Assembly (NCBI GenBank): GCA_000149265.1
Contig: CH001811.1
Coordinates: forward strand, 218,222 to 282,221
Origin: Ciona savignyi
Lineage: Eukaryota > Chordata > Ascidiacea > Phlebobranchia > Cionidae
DNA length: 64,000 nt
Direction: 5' to 3'
The notes below the pieces were generated by a model, which saw only the letters and a list, made by a program, of their open reading frames with translations, was not told the origin of the DNA and made no database searches. A program made the position numbers and the translations under genes. Shown here one piece after another: positions 1-10,430 of this stretch (within the stretch, counting starts at the first letter, position 1; each line of letters starts with the position of its first letter).

Positions 1-3000
1 ATCACAAATGCAGCGGAAAAAATGCAAGTTGCAATTGGAACCACTATGGGCACCTAAAGAATGGTAAATTAAATTAACTGTATGAATAGCAATTTATGAT
101 ATTATTTGACCCAAGTATATTTACTATAATTTGCGAATTTATTCTGAAAATAGAAGGAACGTATGTAGACACGTTTGAACAGATTTGCAACTCAATCTAA
201 TCATATTAGCCATGGACAAGGCACTTGTTGGATGAGTCTTGTATCCAGTGAAAGAATTGGTGTAAGTAAAACAAGATGAACCTCTAAACTAGGGATGGGG
301 AAACTCTCTAGTCGGCGGGCCAGATGTTAGAAATGAAGTTCTTGATGGGCCGGATTATTACATGAATAGTATTCAATATCTTAATTACAGGGTATGGTTA
401 GATACAGTCTGCGGGCCAGTTAAAATATGCCCGGACCCGGTCTGCGCGGGCCATAAGTTGCCCATGCCTGTTCTAAACCATACCCACCACACTGCATGGC
501 TCTGTCACCACACGGCAATCGCTTTGGTTCGACGATTCGGGTTTTATCTCATGTCAATAGAAATCATTCAAACAAAAAACGTATAGTTACCTTGTACGGC
601 CTTGGTAAATCTGGCATTCTGTACCTTAGCACCAATACGCTTGCAGAACTCAGGCCGTAAATGGTCCATCCGACAAATCCAAAGGCGTTGATCAATACGT
701 TGACGTCTCCCATAAAAATAAATAAGATTCCGAAAATGGTGTTGAGAATTAGAGCCGGCACGGGAGTATAATACTTCACGTGTATCATAGCAAAAATCTA
801 AAAAACAAAATGTACATTTTAATAATGATATTAATATACAATTACTTTACTAAAACATCCAATAAAAGAAAACCACAAACTTTAAACATTTAAAAGTAAA
901 TTAAAAAATAAACTACGAGTTTATTTGTGCATATATATAGTTTATAATAAATTGTTAACATGAAAAGTTTTAATTGCCTTTGGTAATTGTCCATTTCGTG
1001 CAGCAACAAAAGGATATCTTCCTCGGATTAAACAAACACCATTCTGGTTCCCCAATGTCGAAACGCACACTGTAAGAGGGATGATCCAAGCCATGGGCCC
1101 AAGAACCTTGTTTGCAAACGTCACCGCAACTGCTGGCGACGATATCATTTCTTCCACAGTTAAAACTGAAAAGAAGTGGCATCTAGTTTTAATATGCAAT
1201 GTGATTATTACGCATGGTTAATTATATATATATATATACGGATGTCATTTTTGATATGGTAGCCCTTATGCCTCTGGGGTGGATGGACATTTGGCCAATG
1301 TTTTAACAGGCACCCTTATGAAAACTTTTGAACTGTTCTAAATAGAACCCAATCAAATATATGCAGGTCACGCTATGCGCCTTTTACCGGCAATGTAACT
1401 TTGTGCATATAAAATTCTTATTATATTTTGGTGGAAAAACTTAAACTTAAAAATTTTACCATTGAAGAAAAAAATATGTCTATCCGCCTGGCCTCACCTG
1501 AAAAATAACCAATATTAACCACCAGATACATGATTGTGACGATGACAAGGGAAAAAAGTGAAGCTTTAGGCAAATTTTTAGCCACATCCGTTATTTCCTC
1601 CGCTATTGTGTTAAGTGCCATCCATCCGCTGTACGAAAATAAGCCTTGATAAAACCCGAGTGCTATATCTCCTGGGCCGACCTCTTTTATACCATCACTC
1701 GAAAATGCATTCTGAAAATTCTCTCTGCCGATGGTGTTCCCACTTACAAGCTTTACAATACCTGCAACCCCTATAACACACATTGCCAAGAACTTCCCGA
1801 TGGTGAAGAAGATTTCTAGCTTTACGACCGAACGAACGCTTCTGCTGTTGAGGCAATTTAACGCGATTAAAAGCCAAGCAGAAACCAGTTTGATAAACAT
1901 ATCTGGCGCTTTGCAATCAGTGCCGATAAAGCTGCTGATAAAACTAGAGAGTGTCAACCACGTGTTTAACCACCACCATTCGTAAAACACATGTTGTATG
2001 CCATATATTCATGCTATACAGGGTCCCTAACCACATTTTGTATTTTATACACTGAGTATGTAGTTTGTTTCTGCAAGCATAAACGCATGGGTCCCATAGT
2101 TATCAAACCAAACTTCTTCTCCATGTTTAGATAAAAAAAAGAACAATCGTGTTAGATTTACGAACATTTCACCACAAATGTTTTAAATAAAAGCTTTCTT
2201 TTAAGCGTTTTTCGTGGTTTCAGGGAATTACTGGGTTTATTACATAAGTTTCTACTGGGTTTAGAACGTACGTTTCTGTTTTTACCTATGTGGGTTATGT
2301 TTTATAACAATTCTTAATGTTTTATTCTGATTAGTCAATTCCTTGTCTGATTTGTCAACTCCTTGTTGAAGATGTTTGTACGATATGGCATGCCTGTCAC
2401 AATCATAATTCAGGAAAATATCTGCGTTTTTAAAGGAAATACCCTAATAAATGATTTTTTTAATTGGAACAGAGTGTTTAAATGTCTAACATTTTACCAA
2501 ATCTGATTCAAATTGGAGCTGCCGTTTAAGCGATATGCAAAAATACCGTTTTGGTTATTAACGTCTCAGGGGAATTCCTCTAGATATATTAGCCAAAATT
2601 TTGGTTTCTGCATATCTAGGCCATGTTGTCTAACAAATAAAAAAGTTGGATTGAGCATACATTTTTTTCTTCTTGTAGATGTCAGGGCGACATGACATGC
2701 CTGTCACAATCATAATTGGACAACAAAAGCTTATTTTTAGGGTATTTCCCTAGGTAATTTTTTTTATTTTTTTTAAGTGTTAAATCAGTTACTAATGCAC
2801 TTACATTTTATCAAATTTGATTCAAACTGGATTTACAGTTAAGAGCTATGCGCAAAAAAGCTCATTTTTTAGAAAAAAATATTGATTTGGTTTTTAACGT
2901 CTCAGGGAAATCCCCCTGGATATATTACCCAAAATTTTAGTTTTTTCAAATCTAGGCCATGTTGTCTAACAAATGACAAAGTTTTATTGCAATTCCATTA

Positions 3001-4413
3001 CTCCTTCTGATAGATGTCGGTGCTACAACCCATGCCTGTCACAATCATGATTTGAAAACAAAATCTTATTTTTAGGGTATTTCCCTGGGTAATTTTTTAA
3101 TTCTTTTAAGTGATATATCAGTGGTTAATGCACTTACAGTTTACTAAATCTAATTAAAAATTGGAGTAGCCGTTCAAGCGCTATGCCTAAAAAAGGTAAT
3201 TTTTTTTAAAAAAAGAAACCGTTTTGGTTATTCACCTACAAGGGGAATTCCCCTGGGTATATGCCCCAAAATTTTGGCTTATGCATATCTAGACCATGTT
3301 GTCTAACAAATGACAAAGTTGTATTGCCATTCCATTACTCCTTCTGGTAGGTGTCGTTGACACAAGCCATGCCTGTCACAATCATGATTTGAAAACAAAA
3401 TCTTATTTTAGGGTATTTCCCTGGGTAATTTTTTAAATTCTTTTAAGGGGTATATCAGTGGCTAATGCACTTACAGTTTACCAAATCTAATTGAAATTGG
3501 AGTAGCCGCTCAAGCGCTATGCCTAAAAAAGGTAATTTTTTAAAAAAAGATACCGTTTTGGTTTTTCACCTCTAAGGGGAATTCCCCTGGATATATTACC
3601 CAAAATTTTGGTTTTTTCAAATCTAGGCCATGTTGTCTAACAAATGACAAAGTTTTATTGCAATTCCATTACTCCTTCTGAGTAGATGTCGGTGCTACAA
3701 CCCATGCCTGTCACTAATCATGATTTGAAAACAAAATCTTATTTTTAGGGTATTTCCCTGGGTAATTTTTTTAATTCTTTCAAGGGTTATATCAATGGTT
3801 AATGCACTTACAGTTACTAAATCTAATTGAAATTGGAGTAGCCGTTCAAGCGCTATGCCTAAAAAAGGTAATTTTTTTAAAAAAAGATACCGTTTTGGTT
3901 TTTCACCTCCAAGGGGGAATTCCCCTGGGTATATGCCCCAAAATTTTGGCTTATGCATATCTAGACCATGTTGTCTAACAAATGACAAAGTTGTTTTGCC
4001 ATTCCATTACTCCTTCTGGTAAGTGTCGTTGACACAAGCCATGCCTGTCACAATCATGATTTGAAAACAAAATCTTATTTTTAGGGTATTTCCCTGGGTA
4101 ATTTTTTTAATTCTTTTAAGTGGTATATCAGTGGCTAATGCACTTACAGTTTACCAAATCTAATTGAAATTGGAGTAGTTGTTCAAGCGCTATGCCCAAG
4201 AAAGCTATTTTTTTAAAAAAAGATACCGTTTTGGTTTTTCACCTCCCAGGGGAATTCCCCTCAGTATATTCCGCAAAATTTTGTTCCGTGCACATCTAGA
4301 CCATGTGATCTAACACACGACAAAGTTTTATTGCGATTCCATTACCCTTTTGGTAGATGTCGTTGCCACAAGCCATGCCTGTCAAGCGTTTGACGAAAAA
4401 AAAAAAGAAAAAA

Positions 4414-4445
<32 letters not shown>

Positions 4446-4856
4446 CGGACAAAAACAATATGTGTCCCATTTTTCCAAATGGGACCCATAATAAGCCGAA
4501 AACACTTGAAGCGAAATGCCACTTCCAACGTCCATAAATATCCAAGTCATAATGTACATGAAAGCCACCATATTTCCATACGCAAGTTCAAAATTGACGT
4601 AATCTCCACCTGACGCTTTCAAGGACGCCCCCAACTCGCAGTAGCAAAGCGCTGACAAGGCTGCCACAAGACCACAAATCAACCAAATCATCATACTGAG
4701 ACCGACGCTCCCATGCACTGCTGCAACGATTCCGCCCGGCGACACGAAAATGCCAGACCCAATCATAGCACTTGTCACGATGGCTACGCCTCCCCAAAAT
4801 CCAATTCTCTTTTTGAGCTGAAATTTGTCTTTAATTTCCGATTTACTTTGACTCAT
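1..4856 (-). CDS. SLC7-family amino-acid transporter light chain, b(0,+)AT-like, left paralogue (3' end outside window)
   Basis: This is a 12-helix APC-type exchanger light chain expected in the plasma membrane with an SLC3 heavy chain. Inferred exons: 4856-4486, 1934-1498, 1165-978, 797-591 and 53-1 (continuing left). Phases agree throughout. Exon 1 has the family signature GSGIFVSPGG and a YCELGASLK segment. Exon 2 has the extracellular-loop cysteine (FIGTDC) that in the family bonds to the heavy chain, plus ALGFYQGLFSYSGW and an AEEI motif. Later exons match SLC7A9 in order (AVAVTF, PRPYK, then VPIVVP). The end of exon 1 is uncertain: 4486 fits the paralogue best, but CAA/GTGTTT at about 4505 is an alternative. 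Exon 3 ends in AAG/GCAATT, a GC donor. Intron 1 holds the satellite array and an A-tract. The right neighbour is an intact paralogue in the same orientation. No broken codon is visible, though the odd donor and crowded intron leave reduced function possible. Family assignment is firm; the exact SLC7 member is inferred. Confidence 0.82.
290..470. mobile_element. Short hAT-type MITE
   Basis: A 181-bp element begins TAGGGATGGG and ends CCCATGCCTG, which are imperfect inverted repeats of each other. It is flanked by CTCTAAAC (282-289) and TTCTAAAC (471-478), a 7-of-8 match as expected for an aged 8-bp hAT target-site duplication. It contains no transposase reading frame, so it is non-autonomous. 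It sits in the last visible intron of the left SLC7 gene. The interior is more GC-rich than the surrounding intron. Confidence 0.55.
2389..4380. repeat. Satellite array, ~336-bp units in a two-unit higher-order pattern
   Basis: The landmark ATGCCTGTCA recurs at 2389, 2697, 3032, 3369, 3704, 4041 and 4375, giving steps of 308, 335, 337, 335, 337 and 334 bases. Units share blocks such as GGGTATTTCCCTGGGTAAT and GTTGTCTAACAAATGACAAAG. Two unit types alternate. One ends GCTACAACCC with ATATTACCCAAAATTTT inside; the other ends GACACAAGCC with ATATGCCCCAAAATTTT inside. The array therefore repeats as a ~672-bp dimer between 2697 and 4041. It lies in intron 1 of the left SLC7 gene. Small ORFs inside it are chance. 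Confidence 0.9.
4398..4444. repeat. A-rich tract at the satellite/exon junction
   Basis: Nearly pure A with rare G interruptions, at the right end of the satellite array and about 40 bases inside the intron from exon 1 of the left SLC7 gene. On the gene's own strand it is a T-tract just after the splice donor. It creates the long Lys-rich and Phe-rich chance reading frames seen here. Confidence 0.85.
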
Positions 4857-5179
4857 TATGGCTAAGGATTAGTATACACTCTACAAAATTCTAATTTCTC
4901 TACTTAATTGCGAAATAACAAAATTAAAATAGGGCTTAAATTAATTTCTGGAATGTAAACCTACAGTTTTCCAGCACAATAAACTCAGTTGAAACGATTT
5001 ATAGAATGCTAAACGGTAATCTTGCTGCAATAGCATAATCATTGTTTTATCACCCAATGTGTGCACACTGCAAATATTTATTTAGCCTTTTTAATGAGAA
5101 CGCCGTACACGAAGTAATCTGTAAAACAACGACGCAAAAAATAAGCAATAAAAGTTAAACTGCAGTTTTCCGACATAAG

Positions 5180-5185
5180 TTTATT
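5180..5185 (-). promoter_or_regulatory. Poly(A) signal of the right SLC7 gene
   Basis: AATAAA on the minus strand, about 140 bases past the stop codon at 5324. It is well placed to end the right SLC7 transcript before the start of the left paralogue at 4856. Confidence 0.5.
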
Positions 5186-5323
5186 CTGTAGCCCGACCAT
5201 TGACTATTTGGTATTTCATGCAATAAAATGGCTTTTAAATCAATCTCAGTGACTGCGTTAACATATGGGTATCATGTGGAAAAAACGGTTACAAGAAAAA
5301 TACTAAAACGGTATCCTAAAAAG

Positions 5324-8300
5324 TTATGCCAATTTGTCCCAATCTGTAGGCGTCACGTCGAAAAGCTGCTGCAAGAATATTGTCATCCTGTCCATTCCTG
5401 GAGGAGTTACTTGCTTGTGCACGAATATGTAGTAAGCGAATGGTGCGCACATAATGAAAATGGCCGCATATAGAATTATAATGTCCGGGCTCTCCACGAG
5501 GGGCGCAACAATCAAGTAAATAGCGATCACAAGTACCACGGCAGGTATAACGATAGGAACCTGAAAGGTCAATGGGAGTTACCGTTTTGCATACCCTTAG
5601 TTTTATCCTGACGTGAAAAAGCTGCCCTTTGGGCTATACACAAAAACACTAATTGTTTTAAACGTTTATGCCAAAACAGACATATACATGTAAATTGGCA
5701 TTATTTGGTTAACTGACAAATTATTTCGTGCCAGCAGCTAATGGTATGTGATGATGCCACACTCTTCAGACCGGCTAGCGCTGGATGGTAAAGTTGGTTA
5801 AGCGATAAGCTGTCAGTCGAATGGTGATCGAATTGAATCTTGCCCTTCGCTAGTCGATTGTTACCAATTACGATACACAATATGCTTACGTTATCTCAAC
5901 ATAGTTTATTAAAGCATTAATAAAAAACGATAGCAATATCTCAATAAAGATTCTCTATCATTGGCATGCCGGTATGACGCCAATTGTTGTGTTATCCACG
6001 GGAATAAACATGAGTATCCTATTTCTTTGAAGTTGCCAAAACCTACCTTATATGGGCGTGGCATATCTGGGTGCGTTATTCGCAAAACAATAACACCAGC
6101 AGTAACTGATGCGTAAAACAGCCAGGCTGTAAAGCTGAAAGCGTTCAACAAAGCATCAAAGTCGTTCGGAATCATGAAGATTAGTGTAATGACTGTGGTC
6201 AAAATGATAGCAGGTCCAGGACTGTAGAACTTGACCTGCGCCATTGCCAATATCTGTATAGATATAGAGATTAAATTACGGCACTGGCAAAAAACTATTG
6301 TCGTATAATCTGTTAGATTGAAACCACTGTATTGTTTATTTAAAATCTGAATTTAATAATCTAAATTCTTCTATTTATCATAATGATTCAATTGTTACTA
6401 CCCGTTGCGCAATTGTTGCTTCTTGTATTAGTAAAGCTTTTAAAGTGACCGGGTGAGATTTTATCAAATTATTTGACTTGTTCACTGGGTGTTAATATTA
6501 CTTTTATTATGTATAGAAGTGAATTTCTCTGGTAAAACTATCCTACTGTGTAAATGCACCAGATATGCGGGACTTACATAAATCTTTGTAATAACCGCAA
6601 CCATTTTATAGATTGATAAATATCCTCATCACCGAAGAAATAGTTTGTTTTCGAAATTATAGAATAGTATGTAAAATACGATAGATAGTAGAGTGGTGAC
6701 ATACAATCAGATTTTGTGCAGACCATTAGGCTAATCTAATAGGGCCGCTGAACAAAGTTTACTAAGCGCAAACTATCTGCGTCGTTTTAAATACACCAGT
6801 GACAAGGAAGGTCTCAAGCATGTACAGTAGTACACTGCAATTTCCGCGGTAACCCGATGGCGTGAGATAGTTACCCCTGTGATTAATTGGTATTAATCTA
6901 ACAATTATCGATGTGGTAACTCTCCCACGTTTTCCTATTCACGGGAAGAAAAGTAATTTTTATAACCGGATTATATTTTAAACCTATGATACACACGTCA
7001 CCAAGACCTTGTTTTTATAAGGATTTGAGTACATAAATCGGTAATACTAACAATTCGGTCAAATGACAAACATAAATATATGTTATTACGTACTCTCCCG
7101 CCTTGTTCATTTCTACCATAGGCAGCCACTGCTAACCTGTGGCAAATGGCCTCGTCGAGCTGCGACAAAAGGAAGCCTACCCCCGGTAAGAAAGGATCCG
7201 TTCAGAGCTCCGATGATTGACAAGCACACGGAGAGCGGCATTATCCAGCCGGCCGCACCCAAAACACGGTACCCCCATGTGACGGCCACTGCTTGTGAAG
7301 TTAGCATTTCTGCTGGCGTCAGCGCTGGGAAAAAAAGGTAATTCAAAGCAAAATAGTCACATATATTCTGTGGAATTTAACGCCAATAATTGTCATGACA
7401 CATGATACCCAAACTGTAATTCAACATTAACTTTCGACCGGGAGGCGTTCAGACAACGGGTCATATTTTTCCATGCCCGTTGTAGGGCCATTTGATTTAT
7501 TGCGGTGTTCAATTTATACCCCTACTAGATTAAGGCAGCTGATTTTCTCATTAGGGAACCAATCGACAGGTTGGGTTCCCGCAACAAACCGACTGACAGT
7601 CATATACTGTATAAAAACGAGCAAACCTGTGAGTATAATGCGACAGAGCAAATTGCCCGGTTGTAACATTTATGTGCTCTAATAAACATACAGAAATGTG
7701 TGCTGACTTTTAAATAATTATTGTACAAAATATTAAATGTTTACTAAAATATAAAATGTAAAAATACCAGCGAAATATGCGATGTTTACTAGAATATAGA
7801 AACCGGTGACCAGAGGCACCGAAATGGCGATGGAAAGTGGGAGATTTTTTTTCGGGTTTTTAACTTCCTCGGTTATGTAGTTTAGATTGTTCCAGCCCTC
7901 GTACGACCACAATCCTTGGTAGAACGCTAACCCGATTTGTGAAAATCCGAGGCCGGCCAAATCTTGAGGGCGAAAGGCGTTGCTGAGGTTACTTATCCCG
8001 ACCGGGTCTCCCTGCCCCAGTCGCACCAATCCGCCAACAATGATCACCCCCATTGCGACGAACTTAGCAATTGCGAGTATCTGCATTAATCTTGCTGACG
8101 CTGTAACGCTCACGTAGTTTATAACTGCAAGTGTCAGGATAAGAACGGCAGCCGTTAGCTGCAACAAAGATTTACGATTGGACATTTAAATTTGTTTAAA
8201 TCTATATGTAAACAAATAATAGTGCCTTTTATCATCATGATCTCATATTTTAGGTGGTTTCATGGTCGCAGAAATCGTTACAAAACTAAATTCTATAATT

Positions 8301-9038
8301 ATTAGAGATGGAAAAAACATCCTGTCGGTGCATTTAATTTATAGAATGTCAATCATTTGGTAAAAAACTCTAGCTTTTATAAACTGCAGTCTTTATATAA
8401 CGAAATCCAACCATTATTTCTATAATTATTCTCAAACTTTATATTTCCCTCGCTGATTGTGATTGTAGAAACAATAAAAAATTGTGGGTAAATAATGTGG
8501 TTCATAGCATTGTTGTATAAAATTCGACAATTTGGTCTCATACCTTCACTATAACATCCGGCTGCGTACAACCCCCTGGGAAAAACGCTTCAACAAAATA
8601 ACTTCCAAATGTGACAGCGGTCGCAGCGTTGCCTGCCGTTCTGGTCACGACGCTCGAAGTCCACGAAAATATAAAGGCGGCGATCGGCCCGTACGCTTTG
8701 TTCAGGTAGGCGTATTCTCCCCCTGATTCTCGAATGCTGGATCCAAGTTCGCAGTAGCACAGAGACGCGAGGCTCGAAATTACACCGCACGCAGCCCAAA
8801 TCACCAGGCTAAGTCCAACGCTCCCGTTAACGCCAGATAGGACACCGACAGGGGAGACAAAAATTCCGGACCCAACCATAGTCCCTGATATGACTGCAAT
8901 ACCGCCTGCTAGTCCTATAGTTCTTTTCAATTCAAATTGCTCGTTTACTTCACTTGTATTTTCCCGAGTTATTTCTGAAAATACTAACTCGTCTTCTGCA
9001 ACATTGTCTGATAACTGGGAAGACATTTTACAGCTCAT
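5324..9038 (-). CDS. SLC7A9: b(0,+)-type amino-acid transporter light chain, right paralogue, complete
   Basis: Predicted exchanger for neutral and dibasic amino acids (the SLC7A9 role) that works with an rBAT-like SLC3 partner in the plasma membrane. Exons: 9038-8544, 8158-7768, 7324-7137, 6253-6047 and 5560-5324. They join in frame to 505 aa (501 if the second Met at 9026 is used); human SLC7A9 is 487. A longer reading frame to 9050 starts on GTG, so it was not used. Visible marks are GSGIFVSPVGVL near residue 50, ESGGEYAYL, the loop cysteine in FFPGGC for the heavy-chain disulfide, GLAFYQGLWSYEGWNNLNYI, TEEVKNP and AVAVTWGYRVL. The C-terminal LFDVTPTDWD resembles the conserved tail of SLC7A9. 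All donors are GT. It is a tandem duplicate of the gene to its left, with the same four intron positions. Family very sure; orthology to A9 rather than another light chain is likely. Confidence 0.9.
5760..5870 (+). repeat. Probable decayed tRNA-derived SINE fragment
   Basis: This stretch in intron 4 of the right SLC7 gene has GTAAAGTTGGTTAAGCG followed about 40 bases later by GGTGATCGAATTGAATC. The spacing and sequence recall pol III A and B boxes. It resembles the heads of the clearer SINE copies in the window but lacks a convincing body. Confidence 0.3.
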
Positions 9039-10430
9039 AACGCACAGCACAACTAAACCTTGCCTTAAGTCTAAAATGATAGCATTGTTATTGCATTTTC
9101 CAGCAATTAATATTGCATTTTGATTTCAATTATTAACCTGTGCTGCATCGGTAGCGTATTAACATTGACGTATAATCTCAATTCTCAGACTGGTGTTACA
9201 GGACTATGAGTTTTGTATTATGATGTAACAACACAACAAATCTCGTTTGCAGACAATGCCAAAATGAACTAAATTTTCAGTAGCCTACATTTACATACAT
9301 TTAGACTCAATACCTAAATTTTGAGGATAGGAATATAAAATGAGGTAATATGATAGTCTATTATATGACTTGTAATATAGACTAACATATTAATTGTGCA
9401 AATTTTTTAACCCATTCCCGGACGGATATTTGCCGATTGAACAACGAGCGAGTTGCTGCATGCTTGCGTTATGGAGTAGTTACGTTGTTGGATATTATAC
9501 TGAATCCAATACATTAGTAAGAGTTTATGATTTAAGTTGGATGTGGGTAATGAAATGTGGATAGTGAGTTGAGGGCTAAAGATTACGGTTATTGCTGGTG
9601 GGTGTGGTTAATAGCGTTAACGGAAGGGGTGAGGATAGGATATTCATGTTTAGGCCTATCCCAGTAAGTGAAAAAAACAAGGGGTTATCACACGGGCAAT
9701 CGTTAGATCACCTCGCGCCCATCGTCGGGTTACCGGAGCTATTGCAGTAAGTTGTGTACGATTTAAACATTCCTTCAATTTGGTAGAACCCCTTAATCAG
9801 CTGGGTTCGGGCAATGTCCGTTAAGTGCCTTGCCCATGGACGACTAGCTAACGACCAGTTTGGAACGGACATGGTTAAATTTGATGGTACTAGGGTTTTA
9901 AAAACGGGGATTAATTATCTCGTGGGGTTAGAGCTATGTTAGTTTGTTGGATGCATATAGTTCACAAAGAATGGTTGGGTTTCGATTGAGTATTACCAAA
10001 TCCTTGAGCTATCTAGCGAATTCCTCCATGAACTTTATTTAAAATCAATTCATGCGTATTCAGATCACATTAGTCAAGATTTGTTAAAGTTTTAATTCAT
10101 TCGATTCGATAACTTCTGGGTGATACAGGGCTGACAAGACATATCTGTCAAGAGATTGGCAAAGCACAAAAAATGTTACAATTTAAAATTTATTCCTTCA
10201 CAATTAAATAAAAATATAATAAAATGACACACAATTAAATTGCATAATAAATTTAACCGAACACTTTACACAAATGAGTCTTAGGATTGAAGAAGATAAT
10301 TTACCTTAGAGCACTATCTTAGTTGGGTATTGAATTGTCCTACAGTGTGTGTTGTGGTGAGAGAAATTATATTCGTATAAAAGAAATTACCCACAGGTAT
10401 CATTAACATTTTACACAGCAGTAATTCGGT
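9039..10430. other. Intergenic: 5' flank of SLC7 gene and 3' flank of SLC27 gene
   Basis: No coding exon is visible. The right end should contain the SLC27 3' UTR and the left end the promoter of the right SLC7 gene. The only recognisable element is a SINE copy at about 9633-9874. Confidence 0.6.
9633..9874 (-). mobile_element. tRNA-derived SINE copy
   Basis: Shares long blocks with copies at 31073, 46503, 47394 and 47873, including GGATAGGATATTCATGTTTA at the tail end and ATCACCTCGCGCCCATCGTC in the body. The right end, read on the minus strand, has the tRNA-like head with a B-box-like stretch near the GACCAGTTT motif. This head is damaged here (GGAACGG replaces the usual TCGAACC), so the copy is old. 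Confidence 0.75.

Noticed and set aside
3695..3988. 97-codon frame in the satellite
   Set aside because: It lies wholly inside tandem repeats and has no family features.
2389..4380. CRISPR array
   Set aside because: The repeated units are ~336 bp, contiguous without spacers, in an animal gene intron.
4350..4613. Lys-rich plus-strand and Phe-rich minus-strand reading frames
   Set aside because: They come from translating the A-tract and the antisense of SLC7 exon 1.
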